Positions 45,290 to 54,285 of a stretch of 64,000 bases of DNA are shown here, piece by piece; within the stretch, counting starts at the first letter, position 1; the number at the start of each line of letters is the position of its first letter. Below the pieces are notes generated by a model. It saw only the letters and a program-made list of their open reading frames with translations. It searched no databases and had not been told where the DNA came from. The stretch covers positions 6,212,001-6,276,000 of the forward strand of contig NZ_JADPZX010000001.1 of NCBI RefSeq assembly GCF_015712165.1, in the 5' to 3' direction. The stretch is from Streptomyces spinoverrucosus (lineage in GTDB: Bacteria; Actinomycetota; Actinomycetes; Streptomycetales; Streptomycetaceae). The translations under genes and the position numbers were made by a program.

Positions 45290-46519
45290 TTACCTACTTG
45301 CCATACGACCGCCCAACGGCGCCTGCTGCAACGGCACCGGACGCGGCGCGGCGGGTTCCGGAGGACCCGGTTCCGACGGCTCCGCGGCTGCCCGAGCCGA
45401 CGAAGCCGCGCCGTCCGGAACCGGATCCCCCGGGCTCATGGCCCCCGTGTCCCCCGTCTGCGCGCCCCCGGTGCTCGCCTGCGGCACCTCCCGGGGCACG
45501 GCCCACTCGGCCACCCCGCACGGCACCCCCTCCGTGGCGTACGGCAGCCGCAGCGCGCCGTCCCTCGTCCAGAGCCCGGCGCCCGCCAACCACCCCTGCG
45601 GCGCGGGAAGATGACGTACCTGACGCTCCGTCGGCCGCCACACGCCCACCCAGCTGCCGGCCGGACCGTCGATGCGCAGCGCCACCCCGCAGCTCTCCGG
45701 TGTCAGCACCTGCCCCGGCTGGATCGCGAACGGCAGCACCGCGCAGTCCGCGCCCGCCCGCAGACACTCCGGGAACCGCACCGGCAGCGTGCTGCCCAGC
45801 ACCCCCCAGCCCAGCCGGCCCTCGTCGCCGGGGCAGGGCGCGTCGGAGCGGATGAGGAGCAGTCCGCTGTCGGGGTCGGCGAGCAGCAGCCGGTCGTCGC
45901 TGTCGTCGGCGATCTGCAGCAGCGGCGACACCTCGCCGCCGCGCCCGAGGTCCACCACGACCGTCTTGGTCCGGCCGCCCGACTCCCGGTCCAGGGCCAG
46001 CATCCGCCCCGTCCGGTCCAGCCACACCCCGCCCGAGCAGTGCCCGGGGATCCGGGCGACGTGCTCCGGCCCGAACGCGCCGCCCGCGACCAGCCACACG
46101 GTGCTGGAGTCCCGGCCGACGGCCAGGGCGTACGCGCTGTCGCCGCCCGGCGCGGGCGGCAGTAGCCGCAGCCGGGTGCCGGGGTCGTGGCACTCGACCG
46201 CGCCGAGCGGCAGTTCGCCGGTGCCGGGGCCGGTCGGGTAGAGCAGCGAGAAGGCGTGCCGGCCGGCGGCGAGGCGGCGGATGAGCACCCGGCCGTCGCT
46301 CATCGGCTGCACCTCGGTGCCGGGTTCCTCGGGCTGGTTGCCGGGCAGCGGCACGGCGTAGGGCTCGGGGCCGTCCAGTGTCCAGCGCTCCGGGAACCAG
46401 GAGTCGCCGCTGCGGGCGAGGCGTGCGGCGTACGCGCCGTCCACCGTGATCACGCAGCCCGGCGGCGGGGAGGGCGCGTCCTCGTTCCCCGCCGTGGGCT
46501 CGACAACACAGGCAGTCAT
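45290..46519 (-). CDS. Conserved-type hypothetical protein, likely beta-propeller
   Basis: A 409-residue protein with ATG after GGAGGTGACC. It has repeated blades of the sort WLDRTGRMLALDRESGGRTKTVVVDL and SDDRLLLADPDSGLLLIRSD, suggesting a beta-propeller, and a Pro/Ala/Gly-rich C-terminal 60 residues. No signal peptide or membrane helix. It is divergent from the Nif3-family gene. Function unknown. Confidence 0.75.
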   Translation of the reverse strand: MTACVVEPTAGNEDAPSPPPGCVITVDGAYAARLARSGDSWFPERWTLDGPEPYAVPLPGNQPEEPGTEVQPMSDGRVLIRRLAAGRHAFSLLYPTGPGTGELPLGAVECHDPGTRLRLLPPAPGGDSAYALAVGRDSSTVWLVAGGAFGPEHVARIPGHCSGGVWLDRTGRMLALDRESGGRTKTVVVDLGRGGEVSPLLQIADDSDDRLLLADPDSGLLLIRSDAPCPGDEGRLGWGVLGSTLPVRFPECLRAGADCAVLPFAIQPGQVLTPESCGVALRIDGPAGSWVGVWRPTERQVRHLPAPQGWLAGAGLWTRDGALRLPYATEGVPCGVAEWAVPREVPQASTGGAQTGDTGAMSPGDPVPDGAASSARAAAEPSEPGPPEPAAPRPVPLQQAPLGGRMASR

Positions 46520-46706
46520 CGCTCGGTCACCTCCAGCGACGAAACTAGTTTTCGTACGCACGGGCGGGGAACCGGCCGACCGCCGCTTCACACGTAAGGG
46601 TGGCGGTCCAGCGGTTCAGCTGAGGAGACGGGGGCCGGTGTGCTGGGCGTGGCGGGGGCGGCGAGACAGGTTCAACGGCGCAGAACAGCCAGGTAGCCTT
46701 TGTCCC

Positions 46707-47561
46707 GTGCCCCGTCTGTCTGAAGTCATCGCCGCGCTGGAGAACCTGTGGCCCGCCGAGCGGGCCGAGTCCTGGGACGCGGTCGGCACGGTCGTGGGCG
46801 ACCCCGGCCAGGACGTCACCCGGGTCCTGTTCGCGGTCGACCCGGTGCAGGAGATCGTCGACGAGGCCGTGAAACTGGGCGCCGACCTGCTGGTCACCCA
46901 CCACCCGCTCTACCTGCGCGGTACGACGACGGTGGCGGCGACCCACTTCAAGGGCCGCGTCGTGCACACCCTCATCAAGAACGACATCGCGCTGCACGTC
47001 GCCCACACCAACGCCGACACCGCCGACCCGGGAGTCAGCGACGCGCTGGCCGGGGCGCTGGACCTGCGGGTCGTACGGCCCCTGGTGCCCGACGCGACCG
47101 ACCCGGACGGGCGTCGCGGCCTCGGCCGGGTGTGCGAGCTGGATCACCCGCTGACCGTCCGTGAGTTCGCCGCGCTCGCCGCCGAACGCCTGCCCGCCAC
47201 CGCGCAGGGCCTGCGCGTGGCCGGCGACCCCGAGGCCCTGGTCCGTACGGTCGCCGTGAGCGGCGGCTCCGGCGACAGCCTCTTCGACGCCGTACGGGCG
47301 GCCGGGGTCGACGCCTTCCTCACCGCGGACCTGCGCCACCACCCGGCGAGCGAGGCCCGCGCCCACAGTCCCCTCGCGCTGCTCGACGCGGCGCACTGGG
47401 CCACCGAGTGGCCCTGGTGCGAGCTGGCCGCCGCCCAGCTCGACGAGATCTCCGACCGCCACGGCTGGGACCTGCGCGTCCATGTCTCGAAGACGGTCAC
47501 CGACCCCTGGACCGCCCACGCGGCGTCCAACCCGACGACAACTCCTGGAGCCCCCAACTGA
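46707..47561 (+). CDS. Nif3-like dinuclear metal-centre hexameric protein
   Basis: A 284-residue protein from a GTG. Metal ligands: LLVTHHPLYLRG, HVAHTNADTA and, at the end, ADLRHHPASEA with a Glu in WATEWPWCE. It resembles the YbgI/Nif3 family (GTP cyclohydrolase 1 type 2-like) whose role is debated. It is coupled to the zinc-ribbon protein through a 4 bp overlap (CTGA), an arrangement common in actinobacteria. Confidence 0.92.
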   Translation: MPRLSEVIAALENLWPAERAESWDAVGTVVGDPGQDVTRVLFAVDPVQEIVDEAVKLGADLLVTHHPLYLRGTTTVAATHFKGRVVHTLIKNDIALHVAHTNADTADPGVSDALAGALDLRVVRPLVPDATDPDGRRGLGRVCELDHPLTVREFAALAAERLPATAQGLRVAGDPEALVRTVAVSGGSGDSLFDAVRAAGVDAFLTADLRHHPASEARAHSPLALLDAAHWATEWPWCELAAAQLDEISDRHGWDLRVHVSKTVTDPWTAHAASNPTTTPGAPN

Positions 47562-48301
47562 ACGCCGCGCCCGCCGACCAGATCCGACTCCTCGACGTCC
47601 AGGACTTCGACGTCCGCCTCCAGCAGCTCGCGCACCGGCGGAAGTCGCTGGCCGAGCACGCCGAGATCGAGTCGCTGACCAAGGACCTCACCCAGCTGCG
47701 CGACCTGCTGGTGGCCGCGCAGACCGAGGAGAGCGACTGCGCCCGCGAGCAGACCAAGGCCGAGCAGGACGTCGACCAGGTGCGCCAGCGTGCCGTCCGT
47801 GACCAGCAGCGTCTCGACTCCGGCGCGGTGACCTCGCCGAAGGACCTGGAGAACCTCCAGCGCGAGATCGCCTCCCTCGCCAAGCGGCAGGGCGACCTGG
47901 AGGACGTCGTACTGGAGGTCATGGAGCGCCGGGAGTCCGCGCAGGAGCGGGTCGCCGAGCTGACCGAGCGGGTCGGCTCCGTCCAGGCGAAGATCGACGA
48001 CGCGACCGCGCGCCGGGACGCCGCGTTCGAGGAGATCGACGGTGAGGCGGCGTCGGTGACGAAGGAGCGCGAGGTCGTGGCCGGGTCCGTCCCCGCCGAC
48101 CTGCTCAAGCTCTACGACAAGCTGCGCGGGCAGCAGGGCGGCATCGGCGCGGCCAAGCTCTACCAGCGGACCTGCCAGGGCTGCCGCCAGGAGCTGGCCA
48201 TCACCGAGCTGAGCGAGATCCGCGCGGCGGCGCCGGAGACGGTGGTGCGGTGCGAGAACTGCCGGCGCATCCTGGTGCGTACCTCCGAGTCGGGCCTGTA
48301 G
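47558..48301 (+). CDS. Coiled-coil zinc-ribbon protein (CT398-like), CTG start
   Basis: A 247-residue protein with a long alpha-helical coiled coil (about 15-180) and a C-terminal zinc ribbon with two CxxC pairs (RTCQGCRQEL and RCENCRRIL). The only in-frame start matching the expected N-terminus LNAAPADQIRLLDVQ is a CTG overlapping the preceding TGA. It is predicted to scaffold nucleic acid or flagellar-like complexes in other bacteria; its role in Streptomyces is unknown. It forms an operon with Nif3 and RNase H/phosphatase genes. Confidence 0.88.
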   Translation: MNAAPADQIRLLDVQDFDVRLQQLAHRRKSLAEHAEIESLTKDLTQLRDLLVAAQTEESDCAREQTKAEQDVDQVRQRAVRDQQRLDSGAVTSPKDLENLQREIASLAKRQGDLEDVVLEVMERRESAQERVAELTERVGSVQAKIDDATARRDAAFEEIDGEAASVTKEREVVAGSVPADLLKLYDKLRGQQGGIGAAKLYQRTCQGCRQELAITELSEIRAAAPETVVRCENCRRILVRTSESGL

Positions 48302-48312
48302 GGGCCGCTGCG

Positions 48313-49842
48313 GTGCGGGAGTTCATCGTCGAGGCCGACGGCGGATCCCGGGGCAACCCGGGGCCCGCGGGCTACGGCGCCGTGGTCATCGACGCGGCGA
48401 CCGGGGAGACACTGGCGCGGACGGCCGAGTATCTGGGCGTCGCCACGAACAACGTCGCCGAGTACCGGGGACTCCTGGCCGGCCTGCGCGCGGCCCACGC
48501 CCTGGACCCCGCCGCGTCCGTGCGCGTCCGGATGGACTCCAAGCTGGTCGTGGAACAGATGTCCGGCCGCTGGAAGATCAAGCACCCCGACATGAAGCCG
48601 CTGGCCATGGAGGCGGGGCGGGTGTTCCCGGTGGGCCGGGTGACGTACGAGTGGATCCCGCGCGAGGAGAACAAGCGGGCGGACCGCCTGGCCAACGAGG
48701 CGATGGACGCGGGCGCGCGGGGCGAGACCTGGACACCGTCCCCGACGTCCGCGACACCGGCGCTTCCCGAGCCGCAGGGGCCACCCGGGGACGCGACGGC
48801 AGGCGCGGCAAAGGCCCGCGCGGCACTGGCGGGGCGGGCTTCGGGGGGTGCGGCGTCCGGGGCGGGGCCGACTTCGGCGGGTGTGTCTTCCGGGGCGGGG
48901 CCGACTTCGGCGGGTGTGTCTTCCGGGACGGGGCCGACTTCGGCGGGTGTGTCTTCCGGGGTTGTGGGACGGTCTTCGGCGGGTGCGGCTTCTGGGGCGG
49001 CCGGGCGGTCTTCGGTGGGTGTGGCTTCTGGGGCGGGGCCGACTTCGGCGGGTGTGTCTTCCGGCGGGGCCGGGCGGTCCTCGGCGGGGGCGTCTTCCAG
49101 CCCGCAGTCTTCGAGTTCTGCTGCTCCTGAGGCCGTTGGTTCCGCCTCCGCGGGCGTTGATGAGAACGCCGCCCGCAACGTCGCCACCCCCCGGGTCGGC
49201 TGGGGCGCCCCGGACATGGGTGCGCCCGCCACCTTCGTGTTGCTGCGGCACGGCGAGACGCCGCTGACGCCGGAGAAGCGTTTCTCGGGAAGCGGCGGCA
49301 GCGACCCCGCCCTCTCCGACGTCGGCCGGGAGCAGGCCGAGCGGGTGGCCGTGGCGCTGGCGAGGCGCGGGACGATCCAGGCCGTCGTCGCCTCGCCGCT
49401 CGCGCGGACCCGCGAGACCGCCGGTATCGTCGCCGCGCGCCTCGGGTTGGAGGTCGGCATCGACGACGGGCTGCGCGAGACCGACTTCGGCGCCTGGGAG
49501 GGCCTCACCTTCGCCGAGGTCCACGAACGCCACCCCGACGACCTCAGCGCCTGGCTGGCCTCGCCGGACGCCGAACCCACCGGCGGCGGCGAGAGCTTCG
49601 CGGCGACCGCCACCCGGATCGCCGCCACCCGCGACAAGCTCGTCGCGGCGTACTCCGGCCGCACGGTCCTGCTCGTCACGCACGTCACCCCGATCAAGAC
49701 CCTGGTACGCCTCGCCCTCGGCGCCCCGCCCGAGTCCCTGTTCCGCATGGAACTCTCGGCGGCCTCCCTGTCGGTCGTGGCCTACTACGCCGACGGCAAC
49801 GCCAGCGTCCGCCTCCTCAACGACACCTCTCACCTGCGCTGA
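48313..49842 (+). CDS. Bifunctional RNase H / histidine phosphatase with minisatellite-encoded linker
   Basis: A 509-residue protein from a GTG. N-terminal RNase HI domain (EADGGSRGNPGPAGYG, then EYRGLLAGLRAAHAL, then RMDSKLVVEQMSGRWKIK, ENKRADRLANEAMD). C-terminal histidine phosphatase domain (VLLRHGETPLTPEKRFSG, with the second His in VTHVTP), similar to cobalamin alpha-ribazole phosphatases such as Rv2228c. The roughly 100-residue linker (about 175-275) is a run of 11-residue units SGAGPTSAGVS encoded by 33 bp repeats, with variants. It is convergent with the KDPG aldolase gene, overlapping it by 26 bp. Confidence 0.92.
   Translation: MREFIVEADGGSRGNPGPAGYGAVVIDAATGETLARTAEYLGVATNNVAEYRGLLAGLRAAHALDPAASVRVRMDSKLVVEQMSGRWKIKHPDMKPLAMEAGRVFPVGRVTYEWIPREENKRADRLANEAMDAGARGETWTPSPTSATPALPEPQGPPGDATAGAAKARAALAGRASGGAASGAGPTSAGVSSGAGPTSAGVSSGTGPTSAGVSSGVVGRSSAGAASGAAGRSSVGVASGAGPTSAGVSSGGAGRSSAGASSSPQSSSSAAPEAVGSASAGVDENAARNVATPRVGWGAPDMGAPATFVLLRHGETPLTPEKRFSGSGGSDPALSDVGREQAERVAVALARRGTIQAVVASPLARTRETAGIVAARLGLEVGIDDGLRETDFGAWEGLTFAEVHERHPDDLSAWLASPDAEPTGGGESFAATATRIAATRDKLVAAYSGRTVLLVTHVTPIKTLVRLALGAPPESLFRMELSAASLSVVAYYADGNASVRLLNDTSHLR
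48840..49110 (+). repeat. 33 bp minisatellite inside the RNase H/phosphatase linker
   Basis: The unit TCTTCCGGGGCGGGGCCGAC then TTCGGCGGGTGTG is repeated about seven to eight times in frame, with some units changed to ...GGCCGGGCGGTCTTCG. Because 33 is a multiple of 3, unit gain or loss keeps the frame. Confidence 0.9.
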
Positions 49843-50452
49843 GCGAGGCCGCCTCCCGGGCCAGCCCCTCGATCCGCCCCCAGTCGCGCGCCGCCACCGC
49901 CTCCGCCGGAACCATCCAACTGCCGCCCACGCACCCGACGTTGGGCAACGCCAGATACTCCGGCGCCGACGCGAGCCCGATCCCACCCGTCGGGCAGAAC
50001 CGCGCCTGCGGCAACGGCCCGGCGAGCGACTTCAGATACGCCGTACCCCCCGCGGCGGCCGCCGGGAAGAACTTCATCTCCCGCACCCCGCGCTCCAGCA
50101 ACGCCACCACCTCGGACGTCGTCGACACGCCCGGCAGATACGGCACCCCGGACCCCCGCATCGCCGCCAGCAGGACGTCCGTCCAGCCCGGGCTCACCAG
50201 AAAACGCGCCCCCGCCGTCACGGCGTCCTCGACATGCCCGGGCGTGATCACCGTCCCGGCCCCGACCACCGCGTCGGGCACCGCCCCGCTGATCGCCCGG
50301 ATCGCGTCGAGCGCGGCCGACGTCCGCAGGGTCACCTCGATCGCGGGCAGCCCCCCGGCGACCAGCGCCCGCGCGAGCGGTACGGCGTCGGCGGCGTCCG
50401 GGACGACGACCACGGGGACGACAGGGGCGAGATCAAGCACGGAGTCGGTCAT
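49817..50452 (-). CDS. eda: 2-dehydro-3-deoxy-phosphogluconate (KDPG/KHG) aldolase
   Basis: A 211-residue class I aldolase from ATG giving MTDSVLDLAP. Schiff-base Lys in REMKFFPAAAAGG; Glu in IEVTLRT; RFCPTGGI phosphate loop; AGTV(I) loop. It cleaves KDPG to pyruvate and glyceraldehyde-3-phosphate. No other Entner-Doudoroff gene is nearby, so 4-hydroxy-2-oxoglutarate aldolase activity is also possible. Confidence 0.9.
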   Translation of the reverse strand: MTDSVLDLAPVVPVVVVPDAADAVPLARALVAGGLPAIEVTLRTSAALDAIRAISGAVPDAVVGAGTVITPGHVEDAVTAGARFLVSPGWTDVLLAAMRGSGVPYLPGVSTTSEVVALLERGVREMKFFPAAAAGGTAYLKSLAGPLPQARFCPTGGIGLASAPEYLALPNVGCVGGSWMVPAEAVAARDWGRIEGLAREAASLSAGERCR

Positions 50453-50528
50453 GCGCCTCATCGTGCCCGGGCTGTGCAGTATGCGCAAAGGTCATTGCAC
50501 ATACTGCAACGGTGGATCTGTGTGGACC

Positions 50529-51311
50529 TCAGTGGATCTCGTCCACCAGCACGTCCAGCGACCAGGCCCGCCCCGCTCCCGCGGGCGCCTCGGCCTCCAC
50601 CACGTACCCGAGCTCCCGCAGCACCTCCACCAGCTCCGCCGGCCCCTTCGGCGCCGCCCCCGCCGCGAGCAGGCCGCGCACGATCCGCCCCTTCGTCGCC
50701 TTGTTGAAGTGGCTGACCACCTTCCGGGTCGGCGCGTGCAGCACCCGTACCGTCGCCGTCCGCCCCGCGACCTCGCCCTTCGGCTTCCACGCCGCCGCGT
50801 ACGCCGACGACCGCAGGTCCAGCACCAGCCCACCCCCGGCCGCCTCGGGCAACGCGGACGCCATCGCCGTACGCCAGTGCGCGCCCAGCGCGCCCAGCCC
50901 CGGCAGCTTCACACCCATCGAGCAGCGGTACGACGGGATCCGGTCCGTCACCCGGACCGCACCCCACAACCCCGAGAACACCAGCAGCGACCGCGCGGCA
51001 CGCCGCTTCGCGGCCGCGTCCAGCGAGGCCAGGTCCAGGGCGTCGTACAGCACGCCCGTGTAGATCTCCCCGGCGGGCCGGGCACCGGCGGTGCGCAGTT
51101 CGGTGTTCTTGGCGACCTCGCCGCGCAGTCCCTCGCTCAGCCCCAGCACCTCGCGTGCCTTGTCCTCGTCGCCGGAGCACAGCTCGACCAGTTCGTCGAG
51201 GACGGCTTCCCGGGCGCCGTTCAGCTCCGGCAGCGCGAGCGACTGAAGCTTCAGCGGTGCGCCCCGGCCGGAGGACGCCTTGCCCTCCGAGGGCGGCAGC
51301 AGGACCAGCAC
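50529..51311 (-). CDS. yaaA: YaaA-family (DUF328) peroxide-stress protein
   Basis: A 260-residue protein from GTG giving VLVLLPPSEGKA with GGAG upstream. Family hallmarks are LLPPSEGKA, GEIYTGVLYDALDL, FSGLWGAVRVTDRIPSYR, LDLRSSAYAAAW and HFNKATKGRIVRGLL. YaaA homologues lower intracellular free iron and protect DNA from peroxide damage. It is divergent from the RNB ribonuclease. Confidence 0.93.
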   Translation of the reverse strand: MLVLLPPSEGKASSGRGAPLKLQSLALPELNGAREAVLDELVELCSGDEDKAREVLGLSEGLRGEVAKNTELRTAGARPAGEIYTGVLYDALDLASLDAAAKRRAARSLLVFSGLWGAVRVTDRIPSYRCSMGVKLPGLGALGAHWRTAMASALPEAAGGGLVLDLRSSAYAAAWKPKGEVAGRTATVRVLHAPTRKVVSHFNKATKGRIVRGLLAAGAAPKGPAELVEVLRELGYVVEAEAPAGAGRAWSLDVLVDEIH

Positions 51312-51387
51312 GGATACTCCTTCGGTAGACCTCCGCGACAGGGTACGGCGTGTTGCCGCGCGCCCCGTTCTGCCTAGGCTCATTGAC

Positions 51388-52824
51388 ATGCCCCGCCGCC
51401 CCATCCGCGTGACCGGCGCCCCCGAAGCCCCGCTCCGGGCCGCCCTCGCCGCGCTGCGAGCCGAGCTCGGTGTGTCCGACGGCTTCCCGCCCGAGGCCCT
51501 CGCCGAGGCCGAGCGGGCGGCCGGGTCCCCCGCCCTGCCGTCGTACGACGCCACGGACATCCCCTTCTTCACCATCGACCCGCCCACCGCCACCGACCTC
51601 GACCAGGCCCTCCACCTGTCCCGGCAGGGCACCGGCTACCGCGTCAGGTACGCCATCGCGGACGTCGCCGCCTTCGTCGTACCCGGCGGCCCGCTCGACG
51701 CGGAGACCCACCGCCGCGTGCTGACCCTCTACTTCCCGGACGGCAAGGTCCCCCTGCACCCGGCGCTGATCGGCGAGGGCGCGGCCAGCCTGCTGCCCGG
51801 GCAACCACGTCCGGCCGTCCTGTGGACCATTGACCTCGACACGGACGGCCGTACCCTCGCCGTCGACGTCCGCCGCGCCCTCGTCCGCAGCCGCGCCAAG
51901 CTCGACTACGCGGGCGTACAGAAGGAGATCGACGCCGGAACCGCCGAGGAGCCGCTCGCGCTGCTCAGGACGGTCGGCTCGCTGCGGGAGCGGCTGGAGG
52001 TCGCGCGCGGCGGCATCTCGCTGAACGTGCCCGAGCAGGAGATCGTCGAGCGGAACCACACCTGCGAACTCCACTACCGCGCCCCGCACCCCGCCGACGG
52101 CTGGAACGCCCAGATCTCCCTGCTCACCGGCATGGCCGCCGCCGATCTGATGCTGGCCGCCGGCACCGGCGTCCTGCGCACCCTGCCCGCCGCGCCCGAC
52201 GGCGCCGTCGGCCGCCTCCGCCGTACCGCGACCGCCCTGCACATCGACTGGCCGCACCACGTGTCGTACGCCGACCTGGTCCGCTCCCTCGACCCGCACG
52301 ACCCCCGGCACGCGGCGTTCCTCCAGGAGTGCACGACCCTGCTGCGCGGCGCCGGCTACACGGTCTTCCGCGACGGCGCCCTCCCGCCGATCACCACCCA
52401 CTCCGCCGTGGCCGCCCCCTACACCCACTGCACGGCCCCCCTGCGCCGCCTGGCCGACCGCTACACCTCCGAACTCTGCCTCGCCGCCGCGGCCGGACAG
52501 GAACCCCCGGAGTGGGTGCTCGCCGCGCTCGACGCACTGCCCGAGGAGATGGCCGAGGGCGCGCGGCGGGCGGGGACGGTGGAGCGGGAGTGCGTGGACA
52601 TCGTGGAGGCCGCGCTGCTGAAGGACCGCGTCGGGGAGGTCTTCGAGGGCTGCGTGGTCGATGTCGTCGAACGCCGCCCCACCGTGGGCACCGTCCACCT
52701 GGAGTCCCCGGCCGTCATCGGCCGGATCGAGGGCGACCGCGCCCTGCCGCTCGGCGAACGCCTCCGCGTCCGCCTCACCCAGGCAGATCCGGGAGCGGCG
52801 AAGGTACGCTTCGCGCCCGCGTGA
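51388..52824 (+). CDS. RNB-domain ribonuclease (RNase II/R-like)
   Basis: A 478-residue protein. The RNB catalytic region starts TIDPPTATDLDQALHL, with the metal-binding aspartates in the TATDLDQA loop, followed by YAIADVAAFV and the late APYTHCTAPLRRLADRY motif. It lacks the cold-shock and S1 domains of full RNase R, as do the short actinobacterial members. It is a 3'-5' exoribonuclease. Convergent overlap of 50 bp with the next minus-strand gene. Confidence 0.92.
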   Translation: MPRRPIRVTGAPEAPLRAALAALRAELGVSDGFPPEALAEAERAAGSPALPSYDATDIPFFTIDPPTATDLDQALHLSRQGTGYRVRYAIADVAAFVVPGGPLDAETHRRVLTLYFPDGKVPLHPALIGEGAASLLPGQPRPAVLWTIDLDTDGRTLAVDVRRALVRSRAKLDYAGVQKEIDAGTAEEPLALLRTVGSLRERLEVARGGISLNVPEQEIVERNHTCELHYRAPHPADGWNAQISLLTGMAAADLMLAAGTGVLRTLPAAPDGAVGRLRRTATALHIDWPHHVSYADLVRSLDPHDPRHAAFLQECTTLLRGAGYTVFRDGALPPITTHSAVAAPYTHCTAPLRRLADRYTSELCLAAAAGQEPPEWVLAALDALPEEMAEGARRAGTVERECVDIVEAALLKDRVGEVFEGCVVDVVERRPTVGTVHLESPAVIGRIEGDRALPLGERLRVRLTQADPGAAKVRFAPA

Positions 52825-53380
52825 CCTCCCGTACGAGGGCGTCCGCCTGGTCGGCGTACAGGCGCACCACGCTCACCTCCCGCCGCCGGCCGAGGAAGGT
52901 GACGTGGGTGACGGGTTCGGCGAGCTCCAGCGTGACCGTCGTCTGCCCGCCGACCGCGACATTGAGTTCGCCGTCGGCCTTGTCGTGGGTGGTGCGCAGC
53001 TCCCGCCGCACGGCCGCGATCCGCCCCAACGGTATGCGCACGTCGACATGGGCGGCGTAGCGGATCCGCAGCACCCCCGGCTCCAGCACGTGCGGCCGTA
53101 CCACGGACGCGGCGTGGATCCCGAGGACGAAGAAGACGCCGCTGTAGACGTCGATGAACAGCACCACATGGTGCACGGTCGGCCACCGGGACAGCAGCAC
53201 GGACATCACGACCGTCTCGACCACGCACACGAACATGAAGCCGAACATGATCGCGCTCTGCCCGCGCGCATACCCGAAAGCGGCGCCGTGCCGTGTCCCG
53301 TGGGTCCGTCGGGCCATCCACAGCCCCAGACTCGCGAACAGCCGCAGCTCGTGCCGGACCAGCCGGTACGCCACCCTCAT
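52775..53380 (-). CDS. Membrane protein of unknown function, 201 aa
   Basis: Two hydrophobic helices (about 42-62 and 72-90) with short termini, followed by a soluble domain VDVRIPLGRIAAVRRELRTT, then VTLELAEPVTHVTFLGRRREV typical of bacterial PH-like membrane domains. Its start overlaps the stop of the MerR gene (TAATG), so the two are coupled: the regulator is translated first. Confidence 0.78.
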   Translation of the reverse strand: MRVAYRLVRHELRLFASLGLWMARRTHGTRHGAAFGYARGQSAIMFGFMFVCVVETVVMSVLLSRWPTVHHVVLFIDVYSGVFFVLGIHAASVVRPHVLEPGVLRIRYAAHVDVRIPLGRIAAVRRELRTTHDKADGELNVAVGGQTTVTLELAEPVTHVTFLGRRREVSVVRLYADQADALVREVTRARSVPSPLPDLPG

Positions 53381-54126
53381 TACTCGGCCTCCCCGGCGAG
53401 CCGCAGCGCCCGGCGGATCGCCTCCGCCTGGGCCGGGGCCATGTCCGCGTACAACGCGCGCAAGAAGCCGTGGCCCTGATCGACAGGCTCAGCCGGGAGC
53501 ATCTCGCGGGGCATCAGCGCGGCGAGGGCGCGGGCGGCCTCCTCGACGCGCGGGTCGTCCGTCCCGGCGTCGGCGAGCTCGTCCAGCAGGGCGTACGCCT
53601 CGTGCGCCCGCGCGACGGCGGCGGGGCCGCGCAGGGCACCGCCGACGGCGGCGAGCAGCCGCTCCCGCTCCTCCGGGCCCGCCGCGGTCTCCAGCAGCGC
53701 GAAGATCTCCCGGTCCTTGGCGGCCATGGGGGAGTCCGAGGCGGGCGCCAGCCCCGAGAACAGCTCGGCCAGCTCGGGCGAGACCGGGCCCTCGGCGGGC
53801 AGCTCCGCCGCGTCCAGCAGCGCCCGCAACCGCGCCCGGCGTTCCTGGATCGCCGCCTCCTGCCGCGCCAGATCCGCGTCCAGCTCCTCCAGCACCTCGG
53901 CCAGCTCCCGCCCCGCGTCGTCCGCGAGCACGTCGCGCACCTCGGCCAGGCCCAGCCCCAACTCCGTCAGCCGCCGAATCCGCGCCAGCACGACGGCGTG
54001 CCGCAGGGTGTAGTCCCGGTAGCCGTTGGACAGCCGCTCCGGCTCGGGCAGCAGCCCCAGGTGGTGGTAGTGCCGCACGGTCCGCGTGGTGACGCCGACG
54101 GCGGCGGCGAGTTCTCCGATCCGCAT
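53380..54126 (-). CDS. MerR-family transcriptional regulator
   Basis: A 248-residue protein. The N-terminal MerR HTH is MRIGELAAAVGVTTRTVRHY then HHLGLLPEPERLSNGYRDY, followed by a coiled-coil dimerisation segment and a long C-terminal effector domain without conserved cysteines, so it is not a metal sensor. It precedes and is coupled to the 201 aa membrane protein gene. Confidence 0.92.
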   Translation of the reverse strand: MRIGELAAAVGVTTRTVRHYHHLGLLPEPERLSNGYRDYTLRHAVVLARIRRLTELGLGLAEVRDVLADDAGRELAEVLEELDADLARQEAAIQERRARLRALLDAAELPAEGPVSPELAELFSGLAPASDSPMAAKDREIFALLETAAGPEERERLLAAVGGALRGPAAVARAHEAYALLDELADAGTDDPRVEEAARALAALMPREMLPAEPVDQGHGFLRALYADMAPAQAEAIRRALRLAGEAE

Positions 54127-54285
54127 GCCTTCAGTAGAGACGTTGACGTTGCGGCGGGGTCAAGCGAGACGTGCGCTGACGGCGCGCATGATCGTGTGCC
54201 ACGATCGTGGGAACGGTTCCCGATCTCACGGGCGGGTGATCAGCCGATGTCCCAGTCCGGCGAGCGACAGAAGGAGGGGCGTGAC

